Shown here: piece by piece, positions 49,184 to 60,923 of the stretch
How the letters are laid out: each line of letters opens with the position of its first letter
Position numbering within the stretch: position 1 is the stretch's first letter
NCBI GenBank assembly: GCA_025677835.1
Contig: JAIXMR010000054.1
Location: forward strand, 62,001 to 126,000
Length of the DNA: 64,000 nt
Origin: Sporodiniella umbellata
Lineage: Eukaryota > Mucoromycota > Mucoromycetes > Mucorales > Rhizopodaceae
Direction of reading: 5' to 3'
Made by a program: the position numbers and the translations under genes
The notes under the pieces: model-generated
What the model saw: the letters and a program-made list of their open reading frames with translations, nothing else
Databases searched by the model: none
What the model was told of the DNA's origin: nothing

Positions 49184-49276
49184 TTCAGTTTACTGAGTCA
49201 ATTTTTTTCTTTTTTTTTTTTTTTTTTTCTTTCTTTCTTTTTTTTCTTTTATTGAATCATCACTTTAGTATTCATC
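48996..49276. promoter_or_regulatory. Shared divergent promoter DPM1 / eIF2-gamma
   Basis: 281 bp between two start codons. It contains an A run of about 31 (49147-49177) directly followed by T-rich sequence (49200-49250). No TATA box is evident; long dA/dT tracts that disfavour nucleosomes may define this promoter (inference). Confidence 0.6.
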
Positions 49277-50971
49277 ATGACAGAAGTTATTCAAGTCGAT
49301 GTCAGCCAATTGACGCCCTTATCACCCGAAGTGATTTCAAAGCAAGCCACGATCAACATTGGTAAATTGAGGGGGAGAGAGCGACATTCTGCCCTATAAA
49401 AAAAAAAAAAAAAAAAAAAAAAAGAAAAGACTGAGTCTTGTTGTGTTATTAGGTACTATCGGTCATGTCGCGCACGGTAAATCCACCGTAGTCAAGGCTA
49501 TTTCTGGTGTTCAAGTAACTTTTTAAAAAAAAAAAAAGAGTGTATAAACAAGCGTATTGACAGAAAAAAAAAAAAAAAAAAAAAAAAACTATCAACAGAC
49601 AGTGCGTTTCAAGAATGAGATGGAAAGAAATATTACCATCAAACTTGGTTATGCCAATGCCAAAATTTTCAAGTGTAGTAAAGAGGAATGTCCCCGACCT
49701 GGTTGCTACAAATCGTATGGGTCAGCCAAAGAAGCCAACCCTGTGTGCGAACGTGCTGGGTGTGGCGGAACAATGGAACTGATTCGTCACATCAGTTTTG
49801 TAGGTAAGTGGCGAAAGAGAAAAAATCAGAAGAAAAAAAGACTGAAGGAGCGCTTTAGATTGTCCTGGGCACGATATTCTTGTAAGTGGCTTTTTTGAGA
49901 AAGGGCAAAGAGTAATAACGCGTTGGATAGATGACGACGATGCTTTCCGGAGCGGCCGTGATGGATGCGGCTTTGTTGTTGATTGCAGGCAACGAATCGT
50001 GTCCACAGCCACAGACGTCCGAACATTTGGCGGCGATTGAGATCATGAAGCTTCAACATGTGATTATTCTTCAAAACAAGGTAGATCTGGTCAAGAAGGA
50101 ATCCGCGTTGGAACAACACCAAGACATTCTTGGGTTTGTGAAGGGCACGGTAGCAGACGGTGCACCCATTGTGCCCATCTCGGCGCAATTGAAATACAAC
50201 ATTGATGCTGTGAACGAATACATCACCAAGAAGATTCCTGTGCCCGTACGTGACTTTACGGCGATTCCCCGTTTGATTGTGATTCGTTCGTTTGATATTA
50301 ACAAGCCTGGTGCGGACGTAGACACTCTCCAGGGTGGTGTTGCGGGTGGTTCGATCTTGAAGGGTGTGTTAAAGATTGGTGATGCGATCGAGGTGCGTCC
50401 AGGCGTGATTATCAAGGATCAAGAAGGTCGTATTCGTGCCCGTCCGATTCTCTCCAAGATTCTCACCTTGGCTGCCGAAACCAACAAGTTGGATTTTGCC
50501 GTCCCAGGTGGTTTGATCGGTGTTGGCACCCAAATGGATCCTACCTTATGCCGTGGTGATCGTCTGGTTGGCCAGGTGCTGGGCTACCCTGGCTCGTTGC
50601 CCGAAATCTACACAGAACTCGAAATCTCTTATTTCCTCTTGCGTCGTCTTTTGGGTGTCAAGACCGATGATAAGAAACAAGCCAAAGTATCCAAGCTGGC
50701 CAAGGGCGAGTTGCTTCTTGTCAACATTGGCTCCGTTTCTACCGGCGGTAAAGTGGTCGGTGTCAAGGCCGATCTGGCCAAGATTGTCCTTACCGGCCCC
50801 ACCTGTACTGAAGTCGGTGATAAGGTCGCCATCTCTCGTAAGATTGAAAGACATTGGCGGTAAGTCTCTCCCTCTCCTTCTCTCCTTTTTATACTCACTC
50901 TATTTTTCTATAGTCTCATCGGTTGGGGTAAGATTAAGCGCGGTACCGTTTTAGAAGCTGAGGCCAATTAA
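49277..50971 (+). CDS. GCD11: Translation initiation factor eIF2 subunit gamma
   Basis: Six exons: 49277..49361, 49453..49514, 49599..49803, 49859..49881 (23-nt microexon), 49931..50859, 50914..50971; 453 aa, slightly shorter than human eIF2-gamma. GTPase motifs: G1 GHVAHGKST, switch region [19 protein letters not shown], zinc ribbon C-x5-C..C-x4-C, G3 DCPGH (encoded by the microexon and its flanks), G4 NKVD, G5-like SAQ. Domains II and III follow ([37 protein letters not shown]). It forms the ternary complex with initiator tRNA-Met and GTP. Codon use is GC-richer than the spacers, as expected of a highly expressed gene. Intron 1 holds an A run of about 28. Confidence 0.97.
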
Positions 50972-51074
50972 ATGTATAAATTTTTTTCACTCAAAAAAAA
51001 AAACAAAAGAAAAATAAAAAGAAAAAAATATTTTTTTTTAAAAGTGTATTTTTGAATCAATCAAAGAAAAATCA

Positions 51075-51492
51075 TCAAGGAATAGGCTCATGAATCTATC
51101 CCGAACGATAAGACATCCAAGTTATTTTAGGTTTCCTAAACACTTACCGATCGAGAGATATCTAACCAATGCTCTATCGCCCCTAAGCGAGCATCTTCTT
51201 TACTCGGCATCGTATCCTTCTTCCAAAACACAAACGTATCGAAATGAATCGCTGTCTTTTTCCATTCAAACACATCCTCTTCTTCGTCGTCTCTGTACAC
51301 CGCTTGCTTTTTCCAAACCTGCGCTTGTGTATTGCCCTGCATCTGAACAGGCTGGCCGAGTAGCTTTCTACCGGTGATCATCGTTTCGTAGTGAAGGCCA
51401 TTCTCTTTCAACTGGAGATATTTCTTTGTCTTGATCGCATCGCTCGATGCTTCTACAGAAAACGGAAAAAGATGAACCGAATGTTCACTCAT
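51075..51492 (-). CDS. Ribonuclease H2 subunit C
   Basis: Two exons: 51492..51148 and 51095..51075; 121 aa. Rnh203/RNASEH2C features: HSVHLFPFSVE near the start, MITGRKLLGQPVQMQGNTQ, FDTFVFWKKDTMPSKEDAR, IEHWLDISRS then IHEPIP from the tiny last exon. Subunit C has no catalytic residues; with subunit B it scaffolds the catalytic A subunit that removes ribonucleotides from DNA. The family is short and divergent, so the call rests on the GR-LLG and the W-x-x-D patterns. It is convergent with eIF2-gamma; the stops are 103 bp apart. Confidence 0.82.
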
Positions 51493-52049
51493 CAGCCTCT
51501 CTCTCTTTCTCTCTCTTTTTTTTTTTCTTTTCTCTTTTTTTGGGTGATCCAAAGAAAGGCTCTAGAAATTGAATGGGGAGCAAAAAAAAAAAAAAAAACA
51601 AAAAAAAAAAAAAAAAAAACAAAAGATTCTATTCGTTCGTTAGAAAATGCTAATAGAAAAAACAAGTCTTGGTTTTTCAAGGGGAAACGGTCACACACCT
51701 TACGTTTTGGGTGAATACAATGTACTCCTAAGTTTGTGAAATAAATAAAGCAGTCTACCAGCCACAAGCATCTCGAACGCAACTCCCGGTCCATTCTACG
51801 AGTGTACAACCGAGACTCATCTTGGACCGATGCTAGTACGATGGCTACAATGACTGTGCAACACCGATTCGCTTTTTTCTTGCTTATGTCCGGTCATGTC
51901 CAAGGTCCGAAAAAAAGGGACCCAGGAATCGGGGATAAAAAGGATCGGGTCTGGGCTAAAGCCAAATGGGGGAAAGCGTCGGAGGTTGAAGCAAGCTCTA
52001 TATAAAGAGGGGGCGAGAGACGAGACGATAGACGATTTATCCTTTCTCT
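51493..52049. other. Divergent promoter region RNASEH2C / expansin-like gene
   Basis: 557 bp. A/C-rich homopolymers at 51582-51620, then GC-richer sequence leading to the expansin-like TATA box. No gene seen. Confidence 0.5.
51999..52006 (+). promoter_or_regulatory. TATA box of expansin-like gene
   Basis: TATATAAA within CTCTATATAAAGAGG, about 44 bp before the ATG, giving a short leader. Confidence 0.65.
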
Positions 52050-52433
52050 ATGTTTGTTCTTTTGATTATCACTTTCCTTATTGCCTTTGTTACCGCTGCG
52101 CCTGTCAGCCACTCAATGGTCACCCGTGCTTCTTTCTCTGGTGACGGCACTTTTTATGCTCCCGGCTTAGGCTCTTGTGGCTGGGACAACAGCTCCAGTG
52201 ATATGATCGTAGCCCTCAACCATGAACAGATGGGCAACGGCGAAAATTCCAACAAGAATCCCAAGTGCGGTAAATATATCAACGTCAAAGGTCCCAACGG
52301 CTCTGTCCGTGTCAAAGTGGTCGATACCTGCCCTGGCTGTAGTAGTGGTGATCTTGATTTGAGCCCTTCTGCTTTTGCTAAAATTGCTAAACTTGATCAA
52401 GGCCGTGTCTCTGTCTCTTGGTCTTGGGCCTAA
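52050..52433 (+). CDS. Secreted expansin-like/double-psi beta-barrel protein
   Basis: Single exon, 127 aa. Signal peptide 1-16 (FVLLIITFLIAFVTA). The mature part is one DPBB/RlpA-like domain: SGDGTFYAPGLGSCGWDNSS, DMIVALNHEQMG, CGKYINVKGPNGSVRVKVVD, TCPGCSSGDLDLSPSAFAKI, ending in RVSVSWSW. The HFD-like catalytic Asp position is DLDLS. Four Cys could form two disulfides. Fungal relatives are small expansin-like or cerato-platanin-like wall proteins that may loosen polysaccharide without hydrolysis. No C-terminal CBM, so it is not a full plant-type expansin. A strong TATA box and high-quality codons suggest good expression. Confidence 0.88.
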   Translation: MFVLLIITFLIAFVTAAPVSHSMVTRASFSGDGTFYAPGLGSCGWDNSSSDMIVALNHEQMGNGENSNKNPKCGKYINVKGPNGSVRVKVVDTCPGCSSGDLDLSPSAFAKIAKLDQGRVSVSWSWA

Positions 52434-52969
52434 ACAACTCAAAAAAAAAACACACACACACACACACATCATTAATAAACTATCCCCATTTTTTTTTTTT
52501 TTGGCAAGGGAACTGGATTCCCTCTGGTTAACAAAGAAACAACGTTCCTTTTTTTTTTTTTTTTTTTTTTTCTTTAAAAGCCTTGCAATAGATCAGCATG
52601 GCTCTTTTGTTTTCATAGAAAAATACAAGCCTGACAACAGATAGGTTTCTTTACTTAACGCATGGATCACTTTCTAAATAGCTTTCATTCATTATTTGTA
52701 CCACAGCGTGTCTCCCTTTTTTTTTTTTTTTTTTTTTTTTTTCGGATGGAAAACGTGGTAAACATGCGTTATTTCTTGAGCAACGCTATCAATAACGCTA
52801 TTCAAAAGAATCGGGGAGAGAGAAGGCAAACATCCTAAAAGTGTTTCTTACTCAGCCCTCACATTTCTTTAATTACCATGGACTGTGTGATACAAGCTAA
52901 TTTTGCCAACGTGGCAAATGAAGGTTCCGGTCGGAAGTGGAGGGGGGTTTTTTTTTTTTTTTTTTTTTT
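52434..52969. other. 3' spacer, poly-T rich
   Basis: Contains a CA repeat (52451-52469) and T runs at 52489-52502, 52550-52571, 52718-52742 and 52948-52970. No gene seen. Confidence 0.6.
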
Positions 52970-54856
52970 TTAAAGCTCGACAATGCCCTTGACCGAGTTA
53001 CGAACAATGTCAAACAGCATGGCTTCCGAAGGAAGTGGAAAACGTTGGTAGAACTCATAATCAGGCACAGGGGTTTCCGAGCCGGTGGTTTCTAGCTTGA
53101 GATGTTGATGGTCAGGTGAGATGGATTTTTTGAATTCTTGCAGATACTCTTGGATCCTCTCTTTTGTGACTTGATCTACGGCTGGGTGATCGGATTGGAC
53201 GATAGACAGCAAGGCATCCATCGATCGAACCAGCAGCTTGGCCGGTGCTATACACATCAATCAACAACACTTGCCCCAAACAAACACTTACAAAAACAAA
53301 ACGTGTTGAGCTCAGCAAATCGCTGGACCGTCGCCAGCACCATTTCAGCCGCATACACCACCAGTCGCCCGGCACGCGCCTTGAGCACCTGCGATAGGTG
53401 ACTGGCCTCTTGAGGGCTCAGAAAGTTGGATTGGATGTTGATCGTCAGCCCATGAACGTAGAGACAGGTCAAGAGCTGCTGAGGGTCGTCACAGCCTTGG
53501 ATCAGCGCTTTGCTACACTGCATTGGCCCCGGCCCTAACCTGAGGTAGCCTGGTAAAGAATGCCACCACACCTCTACCGTGCGCTCGAATCGTATAATAT
53601 CTTCCAACGTAAGTTCCATCCACACCCCTTCCCTGGCCATCCGCGACCGCAGCGAGAACATAGGCGTCGTACGGTTGCTTTCCAACGCCATCACATGATG
53701 AATCAACGCCACCATGCTCTTCACCATCGCTTGCTCGTCTTCTAATACGTCCAAAGGATCCCAGCTGGGCAACGGCCCTTCCGGTCGAACGTCAGCAATC
53801 GAGTTGATCAGTGACAAAATTGAATGCGCGTACAGGCAGTTGCGGTGGATCGTCGCATAGAGCACTCGCTGCGAACGGTCCTTTAGCTTCCGGCCCTGAC
53901 GATGCTCCGGATACTCCTTTTCTAATTGATACGCTAGCACGCTACCCACATGCGCCCATTTCCGGCACGCGTCAAACCTCAGCGTCGTAAACCAAAACGT
54001 CTGAAGCGTGTTGGTCACCACCAGCGATTCCAGCTCCCGTCCTGGCTCGTCAAAGATCTCGATCAAGTACGCCATACTCTTGCGGTAGAAAAACTCACCA
54101 AAGTACCGTTTCTCCTCCGAGCGAAAGAACGCATGCGGGCAGCTGTGCACTGAGGCTGTGGCACAGATCGCCAACGTCACCGGATCTTCCAAAACATGCG
54201 TTAGACTCGCCAGGCGTGCACGGTAGCTGTTCTCGTGAAGCATCGGCACCAAATTATTAAAGCAGTGGAAATACAGATCCACCAGCCTCGGCAAGAAAAT
54301 GCGGGGATCGATGCATTGCACCAACAAACTCTCGCTGTACTGCTTGTTTTCCACACCGGCCGTCACTTGCGCGACAGCAGAAACCGCATTCTGAATCACA
54401 CTCGACACTTGCTTCTTGAACAAAAGCGAATCCGTCTGAAATGTCCCTACAAACGGTGACAAATACCGTACAAACGACTGTCCATACAGCTCAAACTCTC
54501 GAAAACTCTTTAATTCGCTTTCTAATACCAAACGCCCCCCTTCCACTCGAAGCTCCCACACTGGATCCACCGTCACATGTTGTACCTCCCTCTGCATCTC
54601 CATACGATTCAGAGCCAATGCTAAACATTCCGCTTGATAACTTAATTCCTCATATGCTTCATCCCAGTCATCTTTTGCCAGGCCCGTTGCACACTGTTTG
54701 CCTAGCCGTACACACCGTACACACGCATCCCCCTCTCCTTCTCTTTCGCATTTTCGTCGTCTTTGTTTACAGTCTATCGAGAAGCATTAAGCCACCCTTT
54801 TTTTTTTTTTTTTTTTTTTTTTCTTGTTTACACTGGCAGGGAGTTGGACGTACCAT
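52970..54856 (-). CDS. Zn2Cys6 fungal-specific transcription factor
   Basis: Three exons: 54856..54832, 54773..53292, 53247..52970; 594 aa. The zinc cluster is built across intron 1: C7-x2-C10-x6-C17-x8-C-x2-C-x6-C (second half CVRCVRLGKQC), an almost N-terminal Zn2Cys6 binuclear cluster of Gal4 type. A long helical fungal_trans-like middle region follows (about 190-420): LVDLYFHCFNNLVPMLHENS, ATASVHSCPHAFF, TNTLQTFWFTTLRFDACRKW, GSVLAYQLEKEYPEHRQGRK. The first exon has only eight codons and was found by matching the Cys pattern; donor GTAAAC. The target is unknown. The gene is GC-richer than almost everything around it. Confidence 0.88.
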
Positions 54857-55024
54857 AGAAAAAAAAAAAAAAAAAAGAGGTTTTCCCTTTTTTTCAAACG
54901 CAGCTTATTTTTTTTTTTTGTCCCCTTTTGGTAATTAGGCCAATGATCAACCCAACCAAAAAAAAAAAAAAAAAAAAAAAAAAAGAGATGTGTGTGCGTG
55001 TTTTTATTATTATTAGTGTCGTTA

Positions 55025-56380
55025 TTAAATCTTTTCATAATCCAACTTTGTCTCCAGCTTTTTGGCATCCTGGAGTTTTCTAACTGCTTTCATAAAATCT
55101 TCTTGAATACAATAATCTCGCTCCTCCCGAATAGCAAACATACCAGCCTCTGTACATACGTTTCTTAGATCAGCCCCGTTAAATCCATCCGAAAGCTTCA
55201 CAATCGCTTCATAGTCTATATCGCCATGCTTGGCAATATGACCTGCGTGGATCTTTAAGATTTCCAAACGACCCTGTTCGTTAGGTAAAGGGATTTCAAT
55301 CTTTCGGTCCAATCGACCCGGTCGAAGCAAAGCAGGATCCAATGTGTCGGGACGATTGGTGGCCATGATTAGTTTTGTTTGGCCAAGATAGTCAAAACCG
55401 TCCATTTGGTTTAGCAGTTCCATTAAGGTACGTTGGATTTCTCTATCGGCTGAAGTACCTTCTGAGAAACGACGGCCACCGATAGCATCAATTTCATCCA
55501 TAAAAATAATACAAGGCTCATGCTCTTTAGCATAACCAAACATCTCTCTAATCAAACGTGCACTCTCGCCAATATACTTGTCTACAATCGCACTGGAGAC
55601 CACCTTTAGAAAGTTGACCTGAAGTGTGCTGGCTACCGCTTTGGCCAACAAGGTCTTGCCTGTACCCGGTGGGCCATATAATAACACGCCTTTGGGTGGT
55701 TTGACACCCACACGTAAGAAGAGTTCGGGGTTCATCAAGGGAAGTTCAATGACCTTTTTTTTTTTTTTTTTTTGAAAACCGGTTTAGATGCCTTCTTGCA
55801 CCAACTCTCTCCTTCTCTTACCTCTCTAAGCTCTCGAATCTGTTCAGACAGTCCGCCAATACCAGCAAAACTAATGTCGCCGGGATCTTCCATGGACATG
55901 TTGTATACCAGTGGATCCACCTCACGAGGTAAAATACGCATAATGGTCAAGGTGGTCATATCGAGTGCCACACGAGCCCCTTGCTTCAACTTTTCTTTAT
56001 CGATCGTACTACGGCATCCAACCACATAACGAGGACCGCTGGTGTTTTTCACAATAACTGAATGCCATTAAACAATCTGTTTCGCACTAAAAAAAAGAAA
56101 TCCAACCTACATCGTTCATCGTCCAATTGCTTCAACACCTCACCAATCACTTGACCCACACTTTGTAAAGCCTTGATGTCATCTTCGGATTTATCGTATT
56201 CTTTATCTAGGTTTCTTAACCCCATTCGCACTGTGTTTAGGTAAGTAACATAAAACACGGCTATACCCTCACTTTACTTTCTTTTAATTTAGCATCCGCT
56301 TCTCGATGGTCCAAAAGTCTTCTACGATAAGCATTCAAAGCTTTTGTTTTTGGATCTTGTTCAGCTTGACTAGAAGACAT
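55025..56380 (-). CDS. RPT4: 26S proteasome regulatory ATPase Rpt4 (PSMC6)
   Basis: Four exons: 56380..56278, 56230..56111, 56057..55822, 55753..55025; 395 aa. N-terminal coiled coil ([19 protein letters not shown]), OB domain ([22 protein letters not shown]), AAA domain with [42 protein letters not shown], and the C-terminal [12 protein letters not shown]. The [13 protein letters not shown] text and the C-terminus separate Rpt4 from other Rpt subunits. It unfolds substrates for the 20S core. The donor of intron 1 was placed at GTAAAG rather than the nearby GTGAGG because only that keeps the Rpt4 alignment and phase. The last intron ends in about 18 A before AG. Confidence 0.95.
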
Positions 56381-56797
56381 GAGAAAAATAAAATAAAACG
56401 AGAGCAAAAGGACACGCGTGTTCACTTTATAAAAAGGGACGTCATCTCTGAGATCCAAAAAAAAAAAAAAAAAAAAAAAAACAAAACAAAACAAATTCTA
56501 TGCAAAAACTTTCCCCCTCCCCTTTAAAACAAACATCACAATCCTTACCTAACATTCATATCCAAAACCATACTTTCAACTCACTTGTTTTAAAAAAAAA
56601 ACTAAAAAAAAAACTAAAAGAAAGTGACAGTGGAAAGACTTTCAATGGCTAAATAGAGAACGACAAAAGCCAAAAAAACAAAAGTCAAAAAAAACAACCC
56701 CCTTTAATTTTTTTTATCATTGTTTATTGAAGTGTGTAGTTGTGTGTAGTTGTGTAGGTGTGTGTGGAGGTGAATGAATACGGGTTTCTTTTTTATT

Positions 56798-57313
56798 TTA
56801 AGAAGAAGCGCCAGGGACATTCTTTTTCAAACCCTATTCATAAAGAAAACGGTCAGCCTTTGTCTTTTTCAGGCAAGTCTTTCTTACCAATTTCTCAAAC
56901 ACACAAGTATTGAAAACACCTTCTGGCTTACGACAGGCACCCAATTCTTGGTTGTTGTTTTCTAAACATTGCCAATGAGCTTCGAATTCCTTGCCACAGT
57001 TTTCTCTAAGCTTGGAGATCCTATCAAAAGAAAACTTTAGTTTCCTTTGTCTTTTAGGCTTGGCTTACAAGTCAATAGCACATCGGGTCACTTTTCTTCC
57101 CTCTTTGAGACAGTGCTCAGGGTTGTTGTTTTCGCTCTTGCAAAGCATGAAATCTTCATTGTATTCTTTACAGTATTGTCCAATAAAGAAAGAAGCACTC
57201 TTCAAAGGAGCAGAAGTCGCTCCAACCTCATCTACCTTGGGAACTGAGCTGGGAAGAGGCGTGGGATCCACAAACGCTTTATGGGCTAAAGAAGAATCTG
57301 CAACAGTGGACAT
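56798..57313 (-). CDS. Complex I subunit NDUFA8-like (twin CX9C protein)
   Basis: Three exons: 57313..57069, 57020..56888, 56833..56798; 137 aa. Four CX9C motifs: CKEYNEDFMLC, CLKEGRKVTRC, CGKEFEAHWQC, CRKPEGVFNTC, i.e. two CHCH hairpins, the layout of NDUFA8/PGIV. Proteins of this kind are oxidised by Mia40 in the mitochondrial intermembrane space and join respiratory complex I there. Its presence means this fungus keeps complex I, unlike S. cerevisiae. No presequence is needed. The ATG at 57313 is the first in frame. Confidence 0.93.
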
Positions 57314-57823
57314 GATTAATGTAACTTATTTCCGGGCTATACAAGTAGTTTATAAAAAAAACTTTTTTCTATTGCCGTGTTTTTTTAAAGTATAAAAGAA
57401 AATACAATTGTCAATCTTTAGTTTCTTGGATTCTAACTCTTTTTTTTTTTTTTTTTTTTGACATTTACTTTTTTAAAGGTGGAAGTCGCAGAAAAAAAAA
57501 AAAAGAAAAGAAAAATTCATGAGTGATGTCCAAATTCGGGGGCAAGCTGTGTGCATCGGAACACGAAATTCTGATGACATAGATAGCTTGGAAGAAGCAA
57601 CAGAAATTTAGCAGAGTACTAACAGCTTTGCCTTCTTTTCGCTGCAACAAGTTCTCTATCTATCTTTTTATCAAAAAAAAAAAAAAAAAAAAAGCTTTGG
57701 GTGGTTGAATCACAAGCTCAAGTAGGTTACTGTCTACACTCGTGCGATGATAGTGGCAGTAAGCATAGATTTAAAGTAAATAAATAGTCTGATTGGTCAA
57801 ACTGCCTTATTTTTTAAGCCCCT

Positions 57824-57855
<32 letters not shown>

Positions 57856-57891
57856 CGATAACTTTATTCAACAATCGATCGATCGAGTAGA
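57314..57891. other. Divergent promoter region NDUFA8 / MEX67
   Basis: 578 bp with poly-T at 57441-57459 and about 57827-57855 and poly-A at 57673-57693. ATCGATCGATCG lies just before the MEX67 start. A short open frame at 57465-57650 (minus) has no family features. Confidence 0.5.
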
Positions 57892-59425
57892 ATGCCAGCA
57901 GCAAAAGGTCTATTTTCTATGTTTGGTGGTATAGCACCTGATACCGAAAAAGGAGCAAAATCTTCTATTTTGAGCAACAAGGACAAATCAGAAAGCGACT
58001 CCTGGCAAACCGCCACCAACAAAAAAGCTTCAAGAGGTTTAGCCTTGAAGGCAAGAGCTTCTGGGAAAAATGTCACCATCACAGCAAATAAAAAGAAAAT
58101 TATTGAGGAAGGTGAAGACATTGATATGGGAGGAATGGGAAAGAAGAAAAAGAAAAGAAACCAATTGTGCGTTAGATCTAAATTACTTGCAACGTTCGAT
58201 CACTCATTTTTTTTTTTTTTTTTTGTAGCAATCCCTATGGCCGATCAAGGCCTAGTGCAACAAAAAAAGTCGAGACAGCAGCTCCTATACAGAGAATTGA
58301 TATTTTGGTAATAGACTTGTTTCGTACCACATCAAAGTAATAACGCACACTAGATTTCCGGGTTTGAACCAGGAACAGAAACAGGTATTGTTCCGTTTTT
58401 AGTTCAAAAATCCAAAAAGCAATGGGAAGTCGTGGATGTAAAAGTAGATCAAGGGCAGATGCTTTTGACTGTGAGCGACCCAGTGATTGCCCGTATTTTG
58501 GTGCGTTTGGATGGCTATATCTTTGGTACACAGCAATTGAGAATCAGCCTTTTTGACCCCAACTCACCCTTGGCGGCTTCGGTTCAGCCCTCAGCTCCTG
58601 AAAACAATAAAAAGACGACGATTGATATTCTCAGAGACTTTTTGAGAAGCCGTTGGAATAGTGAGACGCGCTTTTTGAATTTGGATGATATGGCGTCCGA
58701 TCCCATCTTGAAAAAATCAGCCATTCGTCCTCCTGGCGCTCCGGGATCCAATGCGACGGTTGGACCAGCCATGATGAAACTTGCTGGCGAAATGTTTCAA
58801 GAAGTTGTGACCATCTCATTTTCTCGCAACCATCTAAAAAACGTTCAACAGATATCAACCATAGCACAATACTTGCCCAACGTTCAGAATATATCCTTAC
58901 AAAGCAACCTGATCAAAGACTACGAAGGACTCGAGGCTCTCAGCGGTACAGGAAAATTAAAAAACCTAAGAGAGCTTCTTCTTTCGGGTAACCCTCTTTG
59001 TGAATCCGAGTTGAAACAAAGAAACACTAACCGTGGCTATATTCGAAATATCGCTAAGCGATTTCCTACCTTGAACCTTTTGGATGGCCAACCGTTACAG
59101 CTTACAGAAGATGAGATAGCTTCTGTTCATAAAACAGGCCGTGTTCTGCCGCTTGATAACCAAGGTAGCTTTTTCGATAGCGAAGTGACACGGTCTATTG
59201 CTACCGACTTTTTGAACAAATACTATTATTCTTTCGATAACGATAGGCTCTCTCTACCCATTATCTATGACAGCAGCTCGGTCTTTTCTGTGACAAGTAG
59301 TCTCAAACTTCGTGCTCAACAAAAACAGAAAAGAAAAGAGAAAAAGAAGCGGATGGATGATGACGAAAGACTTACTTGGACTACCTTGAGCCGAAACCTG
59401 ATGGGAAAAGCCAAAAGTAAGACCC

Positions 59426-59458
<33 letters not shown>

Positions 59459-59874
59459 TCGATATTCATCCATCTCTATCGATTGTAGAGCAAGACGGAA
59501 AAGGTCTACAAATCGGTGCGGAAGCGGTTGGCATTGCTCTTTCTAGATTACCCACAACCCTACATGACTTGGCAAACATGAAGGATTTTGTAGTAGATGC
59601 TCATCAGACACCAGCTGGGCTGATTGTTTGCTTACATGGAGAGTTTAAAGAAGACACGTCACTACCACCTTACTCTTTTGATCGTACTTTCCTTCTGCGT
59701 CCTTCTACCCCCGAATCGCCGTAAGTTAACAAACAAAAATCCCTTCCACCAAACCATTCTAATTAACAACTGTCTAGCGCTGGAGCGGCTGGATGGCCTT
59801 ACGTAGTTTTAAGTGACATGCTTTGTGTTCGTGACTACAATGGAAATGGTGGTTTCCAACCCCAACAGCCCTAA
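57892..59874 (+). CDS. MEX67: mRNA export receptor Mex67/NXF1-type, without TAP-C domain
   Basis: Five exons: 57892..58166, 58229..58307, 58354..59416, 59489..59720, 59778..59874; 581 aa. Basic N-terminus, RRM-like region about 110-210 (KKQWEVVDVKVDQGQMLLTV, RLDGYIFGTQQLRISLF), leucine-rich repeats about 260-370 (VTISFSRNHLKNVQQISTIA, YLPNVQNISLQSNLIKDYEG, LKNLRELLLSGNPLC, FPTLNLLDG), NTF2-like domain about 395-575 (IATDFLNKYYYSFDNDRL, GLIVCLHGEFKE, FDRTFLLRP, WPYVVLSDMLCVRDYNG). Mex67 pairs with Mtr2 and carries mRNPs through the nuclear pore. The protein stops at about 20 residues after the NTF2 domain; the usual UBA-like TAP-C domain that binds FG repeats is not present and no downstream exon was found. 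Intron 4 has a TA repeat. Confidence 0.93.
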
Positions 59875-59876
59875 GG

Positions 59877-59914
<38 letters not shown>

Positions 59915-60070
59915 TAAATAAAACCCTACTGGAACTAATTATCATCCGTTGAGTATACTCTCCAAACGACTCTTTCTGCGATTTGGAGCGTTACTTGAAT
60001 TTTATGAGTACCTTATTATGCAATGACTTGCATCAATAATGAAACATTTACGTTTCGTTTTATTTTTTTT

Positions 60071-60842
60071 TTATAGCAAACGCTCGATGATATTCAAACA
60101 GCTATCATCATACCCAGCTCCAAACATAGCGTAATGATTGAGCTGATGATAGAGTTCATACAACATGAGTCGTTCGGGTCGACCTTCTGTGCCATTGTTT
60201 TGTAACGGAAAATGATCGTCATAAGCATCGAGCAGGGTGGAGCCAAGACCCCCCCCCCCAACATTTTCATCATACCAAATTCGACTTCATGATGGCCATA
60301 ATAAGGTGCGGGATCAAATAGGACTGGAAGATTTGTATCAGCGTTGACAGCCCAGTTTCCTGACCAGAGATCACCATGCAAAAGACAAGGTTGAATATCG
60401 TCTAAGGCATCTTTACCCAACCAGTGGTCCATGCGCGCACAAAGTATGCTAGCTGAAACATCCAAGTCTGTATTTTGACCCTTGACCTGATCCAACAGAG
60501 GCTTCATTCGTTGTTGTAACCAGAACTGACACCAGTCTGAACTGGGACCGTTTTCAAGTCGTGTAGAACCACAGAAAGAGGTCACGTCGAAACCAAACTT
60601 ATCGCTCTGGCCTTTAAAATGGAGTTGTGCAAGCTGTGCGCCCATCTTACGTTGAATGTCTGGGTTAGATACGTTGAATCTCATTGGGATATATTCTGTG
60701 ACAAGATAGGAAGGCTGATCTTTGCTGGCTGTATAATGTATCAATTTGGGTGCGAATCCTGGTGAGATGGTATCCATTTTTTTTAGAGCCAACGCTTCTG
60801 CCTCAAACATAGCAGCAGCAGTCTTTTCTTTATTAAACTAAG

Positions 60843-60923
<81 letters not shown>

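Noticed and set aside
56271..56276. GTGAGG as donor of RPT4 intron 1
   Set aside because: It would put exon 2 out of frame; GTAAAG five bases upstream restores the conserved coiled-coil alignment.
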